Part shown: piece after piece, positions 60,780 to 64,000 of the stretch
Layout: the number at the start of each line of letters is the position of its first letter
How positions within the stretch are numbered: position 1 is the first letter of the stretch
Source of the DNA: Shewanella algae
GTDB taxonomy: Bacteria > Pseudomonadota > Gammaproteobacteria > Enterobacterales > Shewanellaceae
Length of the DNA stretch: 64,000 nt
Assembly (NCBI RefSeq): GCF_009183365.2
Contig: NZ_CP068230.1
Coordinates: forward strand, 1,065,001 to 1,129,000
Direction of reading: 5' to 3'
The notes under the pieces: model-generated
Databases searched by the model: none
What the model saw: only the letters and a program-made list of their open reading frames with translations
What the model was told of the DNA's origin: nothing
Program-made: the position numbers and the translations under genes

Positions 60780-62270
60780 TTATTGATCGAAGTGAGCGTA
60801 ATATTTATCCAAGGACACAGACAGACCATTTTGAGTGACGACTCTGACATGATGTGGCTTGAGCTGTCTTGGGTCACTGACTCCACAGGAATGGGCCAGC
60901 ATCCCCAGATCATGGTGTAATGCCTTGTTGTAGTTGGCGACTCGGGTGGATTTGTCTCTGGGATCCAAACCCTGTTGCAGCTTCTTGTTGTGGGTGGTTA
61001 TCCCGGTAGGGCAGGTATCCTTGTTGCACTGCAATGCCTGAATACATCCCAGCGCAAACATGTTACCTCTGGCAGAGGCGATGAAGTCTGCGCCAAGAGC
61101 CAGTGCCCAGGCGACTCTGGAAGGGGTGATCAGCTTGCCCGAGGCAATCACTTTAATCCTCTGCTTCAATCCATGGCGGCGAAGATGATCCACCAGCAAT
61201 GGCAGACTCTCTTTCAGCGGCAGGCCAACGTAATCCATCAGAGTTTGCGGCGCCGCGCCTGTGCCGCCATCGGCGCTGTCGAGGGTGAAGAAGTCGGGAG
61301 CCGATTCATGGCCGCGTTGGTTAATCTCTTCCAGAAAATCTTCCAACCAGTGGATATCACCCAAGACTGCCTTGATCCCTGTGGGTTTGCCTGTCACTTG
61401 CCTGACTCTGGCTATCATGTCGAGAATGTCGCCGACATGGTGAAATTCAATATGACCATTGGGACTGATGGAGTCCTGTCCGACAGGGATGCCGCGAATG
61501 GTGGCTATCTCTTCGGTTACTTTCACCCCGGGAAGAATTCCGCCTTTGCCTGGCTTGGCTCCCTGACTGAGTTTGATTTCGAACATCTTCACCTGAGAGT
61601 GAGCGGCCACTTCCCTGAGCTTGTCATCATCCAGGTGGCCTTCGGCATTGCGAACACCGTATTTGGCGGTACCTATCTGAAACACCAGATCGCAATTTCC
61701 CTTGAGATGGTGGGCGCTGAGGCCGCCTTCCCCTGTGTTGAGCCAGCATCCTGCCTGAGCCGCACCATGGGAAAGGGCGGTAACAGCCGGGCGGGAGAGG
61801 GCGCCAAAGCTCATGGCGGAAATATGGCAAATGGCGCTGGTGGCAAAGGGATGTTCACAGTCCGGGCCAATAACCACAGGCGTTGGTGGCACAACGTCTT
61901 GATCCAGCGTTGGGAAGGCCGTATTCATAAACATGATACTGCCGTTGGCTTCCAGTGGCCTGGTGGAGCCGAAGGCTATGGTGCGATCAACATTTTTCGC
62001 CGCCCGATATACCCAACTACGCTCGGCGCGATTAAAGGGAAGTTCTTCCCGATCGAGGGCAAAAAAGTACTGGCGGAAGAATTCGCCCATTTTCTCGAAG
62101 AAATATCTGAATCGGCCTACAACAGGGTAGTTATGCCGCACCGCCTGCTTGGTTTGCATCACATCGGCGATATACATGTAAGTGATCACCAAAAGCCCTA
62201 AGCCGACGACTATCAGAAACAGGCCGGAAAACAGTTCCAGCCCCCACATAAACCAGTTTTGCTCGCGCAT
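60780..62270 (-). CDS. Membrane-anchored FMN-binding glutamate synthase-like protein
   Basis: 496 residues. An N-terminal TM segment (LFSGLFLIVVGLGLLVITYMYIADVM) is followed by a Glu_synthase FMN-binding barrel: ICHISAMSFGALSRPAVTALSHGA, NTGEGGLSAHH, EIKLSQGAKPGKGGILPG, DSADGGTGAAPQTLMDYVGLPL and KVIASGKLITPSRVAWALALGADF. A cysteine cluster CIQALQCNKDTCPTGI could bind a 3Fe-4S cluster, as in GltB. No glutaminase domain is present. It may be an electron-transfer or ammonia-using relative; activity unknown. It follows the histidine phosphatase gene by about 10 bp. Confidence 0.8.
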   Translation of the reverse strand: MREQNWFMWGLELFSGLFLIVVGLGLLVITYMYIADVMQTKQAVRHNYPVVGRFRYFFEKMGEFFRQYFFALDREELPFNRAERSWVYRAAKNVDRTIAFGSTRPLEANGSIMFMNTAFPTLDQDVVPPTPVVIGPDCEHPFATSAICHISAMSFGALSRPAVTALSHGAAQAGCWLNTGEGGLSAHHLKGNCDLVFQIGTAKYGVRNAEGHLDDDKLREVAAHSQVKMFEIKLSQGAKPGKGGILPGVKVTEEIATIRGIPVGQDSISPNGHIEFHHVGDILDMIARVRQVTGKPTGIKAVLGDIHWLEDFLEEINQRGHESAPDFFTLDSADGGTGAAPQTLMDYVGLPLKESLPLLVDHLRRHGLKQRIKVIASGKLITPSRVAWALALGADFIASARGNMFALGCIQALQCNKDTCPTGITTHNKKLQQGLDPRDKSTRVANYNKALHHDLGMLAHSCGVSDPRQLKPHHVRVVTQNGLSVSLDKYYAHFDQ

Positions 62271-62279
62271 CTTCTATCC

Positions 62280-62786
62280 TTATTGACTGCCAAAGTGGGT
62301 GGTTACCAGGCCTGTGGGCCCCTGTTCTCCCAAGGTGAGAATAAACAGTTGGTCGTATTGCTGCTCATTCAGGCTAACCAGGGGGCCACCCAGAGCCTTA
62401 ATGATGGCCGGAACTGTATTGCTGTGGCCGGCGATCAGCACATTGCCTTGGCTGGCTTTAACCGCATCAGCTATGGCATTGATGTGAGCCTCCAAGCCGG
62501 CTTTGGCTGGAAACACTTCTATCCTGAGTTGTTTGGCTGTTGCAATCGGCGCCAGGGTTTCCTGAGTACGGCGAAACTCACTCGACATTAGCCTTTGCAG
62601 TTGGGTGTCCCGTAATGCCTCGGCCAGAGCCTCGGCTCGCGCTTTACCGGCGGCTGTCAGCCCGGGATCGGTTCCCTGGGCTTTTTCCGCGTGCCTAACC
62701 AGAAATATGGTTTGATTGGTGTCAGCGGCAAGGGATGGCAAGCTAAAAAACACAGAAAGACAAAGCAGTAGGAAAATTCTTACCAT
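62280..62786 (-). CDS. Exported histidine phosphatase family protein
   Basis: 168 residues with a signal peptide (FFSLPSLAA). The histidine-phosphatase fold has FLVRHAEKAQGTDPGLTAAGKARAEALAEAL (catalytic RHA and acid) and the second His in VLIAGHSNTVPAIIKALGG. It resembles SixA but is exported, so the cytoplasmic phospho-His role of SixA does not apply. Probably a periplasmic phosphomonoesterase. It is upstream of the FMN protein gene in an operon. Confidence 0.82.
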   Translation of the reverse strand: MVRIFLLLCLSVFFSLPSLAADTNQTIFLVRHAEKAQGTDPGLTAAGKARAEALAEALRDTQLQRLMSSEFRRTQETLAPIATAKQLRIEVFPAKAGLEAHINAIADAVKASQGNVLIAGHSNTVPAIIKALGGPLVSLNEQQYDQLFILTLGEQGPTGLVTTHFGSQ

Positions 62787-62923
62787 TTTTATTTCCTATC
62801 AAATACTTAAATAGCATGCGGGATCATAGCTCAGACTATCGGTCTGGGTAAACAATCGCTAAACTAATTACTGAACCGGTCGATAATTAACCTGAGATAC
62901 GCTTTTCATACGAGGAAACCAAG

Positions 62924-63502
62924 ATGGAAATCCGCAATCATGGCGCTCAGGTATCTGAGGTGGCCAAGGACAAGACCCAACAACTGGACGGGAATCATGG
63001 CAAGGCGGTATCTGAAGTCGCCAGCAGCAAGAGCGCCCGCCATGTCAGCCAGCAGTTGATGAATAACGCTATTCTGGCGGCGCAGGAGGAGGTAAGCCTC
63101 AATAGCGGCAACGAACCCATGAGTCTCTTATATCGCGCCGCGATTGAGGCCATCAATGAAGAACTGGCACCTTACATGGGGGAAAATGCCCTGCAGCAGG
63201 TGCAGGATCAGCAGATAGATACTTCTCCCGAGGCCACGGCCGACAGAATTGTCAGTTTTGCCACTCAGTTCTTCAGTGTCTACCAGCAGCAAAATTCCAG
63301 CATGGACTTTGACCGTCAGCTGTCCGGTTTTATGGACGTTATAGGCGGCGCTATAGATCAGGGCTTTAAAGAGGCGACGGATATTCTCTCCGGGCTCAAG
63401 GTGCTGGAAGGCGATATCAAGGCCGGGGTAGATGAAACTTACTCCCTGGTACAGCAAGGGTTGCAGGCATTCAGAGACAGCTTTGGCACAGAGCAGGAAT
63501 AA
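62924..63502 (+). CDS. DUF5610 domain-containing protein
   Basis: 192 residues. The central region (PMSLLYRAAIEAINEELAPYMGENALQQVQDQQIDTSPEATADRIVSFATQFFSVYQQQN) matches DUF5610 by eye: short amphipathic helices and the SPEATADRIVSFATQFF phrase. There is no signal peptide. Other members have been annotated only as hydrogenase-4 component G-like with no functional proof. It starts at ATG 62924 and ends in its own terminator. Confidence 0.7.
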   Translation: MEIRNHGAQVSEVAKDKTQQLDGNHGKAVSEVASSKSARHVSQQLMNNAILAAQEEVSLNSGNEPMSLLYRAAIEAINEELAPYMGENALQQVQDQQIDTSPEATADRIVSFATQFFSVYQQQNSSMDFDRQLSGFMDVIGGAIDQGFKEATDILSGLKVLEGDIKAGVDETYSLVQQGLQAFRDSFGTEQE

Positions 63503-63534
63503 TTGAGCTCACGCGAAACCTTACCTGCCGATAA

Positions 63535-63559
63535 CACCCCTCACTATGAGGGGTTTTTG
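63535..63559 (+). terminator. Terminator after the DUF5610 gene
   Basis: Stem ACCCCTCA-cta-TGAGGGGT followed by TTTTTG. Confidence 0.85.
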
Positions 63560-63616
63560 TTGGCTGAATATGGGGTTATGCTGCAATAATCGTCTTGTGC
63601 TACCTAAGGAGAAGCT

Positions 63617-64000
63617 ATGTGGACTGAAGGCCGGGTCATTGAGCGTATCGATTGGAACAGCAAGTTATTCAGCCTGAGGATAGCCGCCGAGATAGCGCCG
63701 TTTATTGCCGGCCAGTTTATCAAACTCAGTCAGGTGCGGGATGATAAACGTATCGCTCGGGCCTATTCTCTGGTGAATGCCCCCGGGACTGACTATCTTG
63801 AAATACTGGCGGTGGCGGTAGATCAAGGCCAGTTGTCGCCAGACCTGCAATCTTTGCAGCCGGGTGACAGTATTAGCGTGACAGACAAAGCCACTGGCTT
63901 TATGACCCTGGATGAGATCCCCAAAGGGGAATTACAGGGGCGCCACCTGTGGTTTTTGGCAACAGGTACTGCTGTGGGGCCGTTTCTTTCCATGCTGGAT
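63617..64000 (+). CDS. fpr: Ferredoxin/flavodoxin--NADP+ reductase, 3' end beyond window
   Basis: The first 128 residues lie in the window. The FAD-binding motif RAYSLVNAPGTDYLEI and FLATGTAVGPFLSM (NADP-site glycine loop) match E. coli Fpr (RAYSYVNSP, MLATGTAIGPYLSI). The protein passes electrons between NADPH and ferredoxin or flavodoxin. The N-terminus MWTEGRVIERIDWNSKLFSL and a TAAGGAG site confirm the start. The C-terminal half is outside the window. Confidence 0.92.
   Translation, partial: MWTEGRVIERIDWNSKLFSLRIAAEIAPFIAGQFIKLSQVRDDKRIARAYSLVNAPGTDYLEILAVAVDQGQLSPDLQSLQPGDSISVTDKATGFMTLDEIPKGELQGRHLWFLATGTAVGPFLSMLD

Noticed and set aside
1..64000. CRISPR arrays, tRNA or rRNA genes, prophage
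   Set aside because: No regularly spaced repeats, no cloverleaf-like T-loop sequence and no phage structural genes were seen on either strand.

Overview
The window is 64 kb of chromosomal DNA from a gammaproteobacterium, almost certainly a higher-GC Shewanella (S. algae-like group). This rests on the pentaheme nitrite reductase NrfA next to NarQ/NarP, the GlyGly-CTERM tail on a DsbA-like protein, many lipoproteins, and a gene order partly shared with E. coli. No rRNA, tRNA, CRISPR array, prophage or intact insertion sequence was seen. Genes are densely packed, and most intergenic gaps hold terminators or regulatory sites.

Layout. 0-8 kb: DUF1090 protein (cut by the edge), large DUF2339 membrane protein, then mpl-ubiX-hpt and the ABC-2 exporter yadG-yadH. 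8-14.6 kb: the minus-strand block sfsA / dksA-gluQ-pcnB-folK-panB-panC. 14.8-24.6 kb: pepB, a GNAT, thpR, a GAF-GGDEF-EAL protein, hrpB and mrcB. Much of 5.6-24.6 kb mirrors the E. coli hpt-yadGH-panBC-folK-pcnB-gluQ-dksA-sfsA-thpR-hrpB-mrcB neighbourhood, with pepB, the GNAT and the cyclic-di-GMP gene added. A 264-bp MITE with IS5-type ends and a CTAA target duplication lies just after mrcB.

25-34 kb: DsbA-like protein, DnaJ-related protein, NfsB, a RES/Xre toxin-antitoxin pair, a PHP-domain lipoprotein, an arginine-type ABC importer with an apparent ArgR box pair, a phosphoribosyltransferase with a possibly structured leader, and a glycerophosphodiesterase lipoprotein. 35-44 kb: M1 peptidase lipoprotein, the WD40-slyX-def-COG3014-lpoB operon (LpoB is the expected activator of the PBP1B encoded by mrcB in this same window), fkpA and a ZntB-like transporter.

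44-51 kb: yacL, narP-narQ divergent from nrfA (nitrate/nitrite sensing beside ammonifying nitrite reductase), a cysteine hydrolase, and glnK-amtB behind a perfect NtrC-type site. 51-64 kb: two secreted or lipoprotein genes including a transglutaminase-TPR protein, a DUF4785 lipoprotein with a secreted alpha/beta hydrolase, a periplasmic SBP-like protein, aroG, an Atm1-type ABC exporter, small unknown proteins, a membrane-anchored FMN glutamate-synthase-like protein with a secreted histidine phosphatase, a DUF5610 protein and the start of fpr.

The most notable observations are: the probable AUU start codon of pcnB, as in E. coli; the MITE; the paired ARG boxes; the RES/Xre operon with two 11-bp repeats exactly 30 bp apart on its promoter; a 38-bp motif repeated before three unrelated genes; and a GlyGly-CTERM DsbA with an unusual CHNC active site. 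No clearly new multi-gene system was found. The least understood modules are DUF4785/hydrolase, the transglutaminase-TPR lipoprotein, and the FMN glutamate-synthase-like/histidine phosphatase pair.
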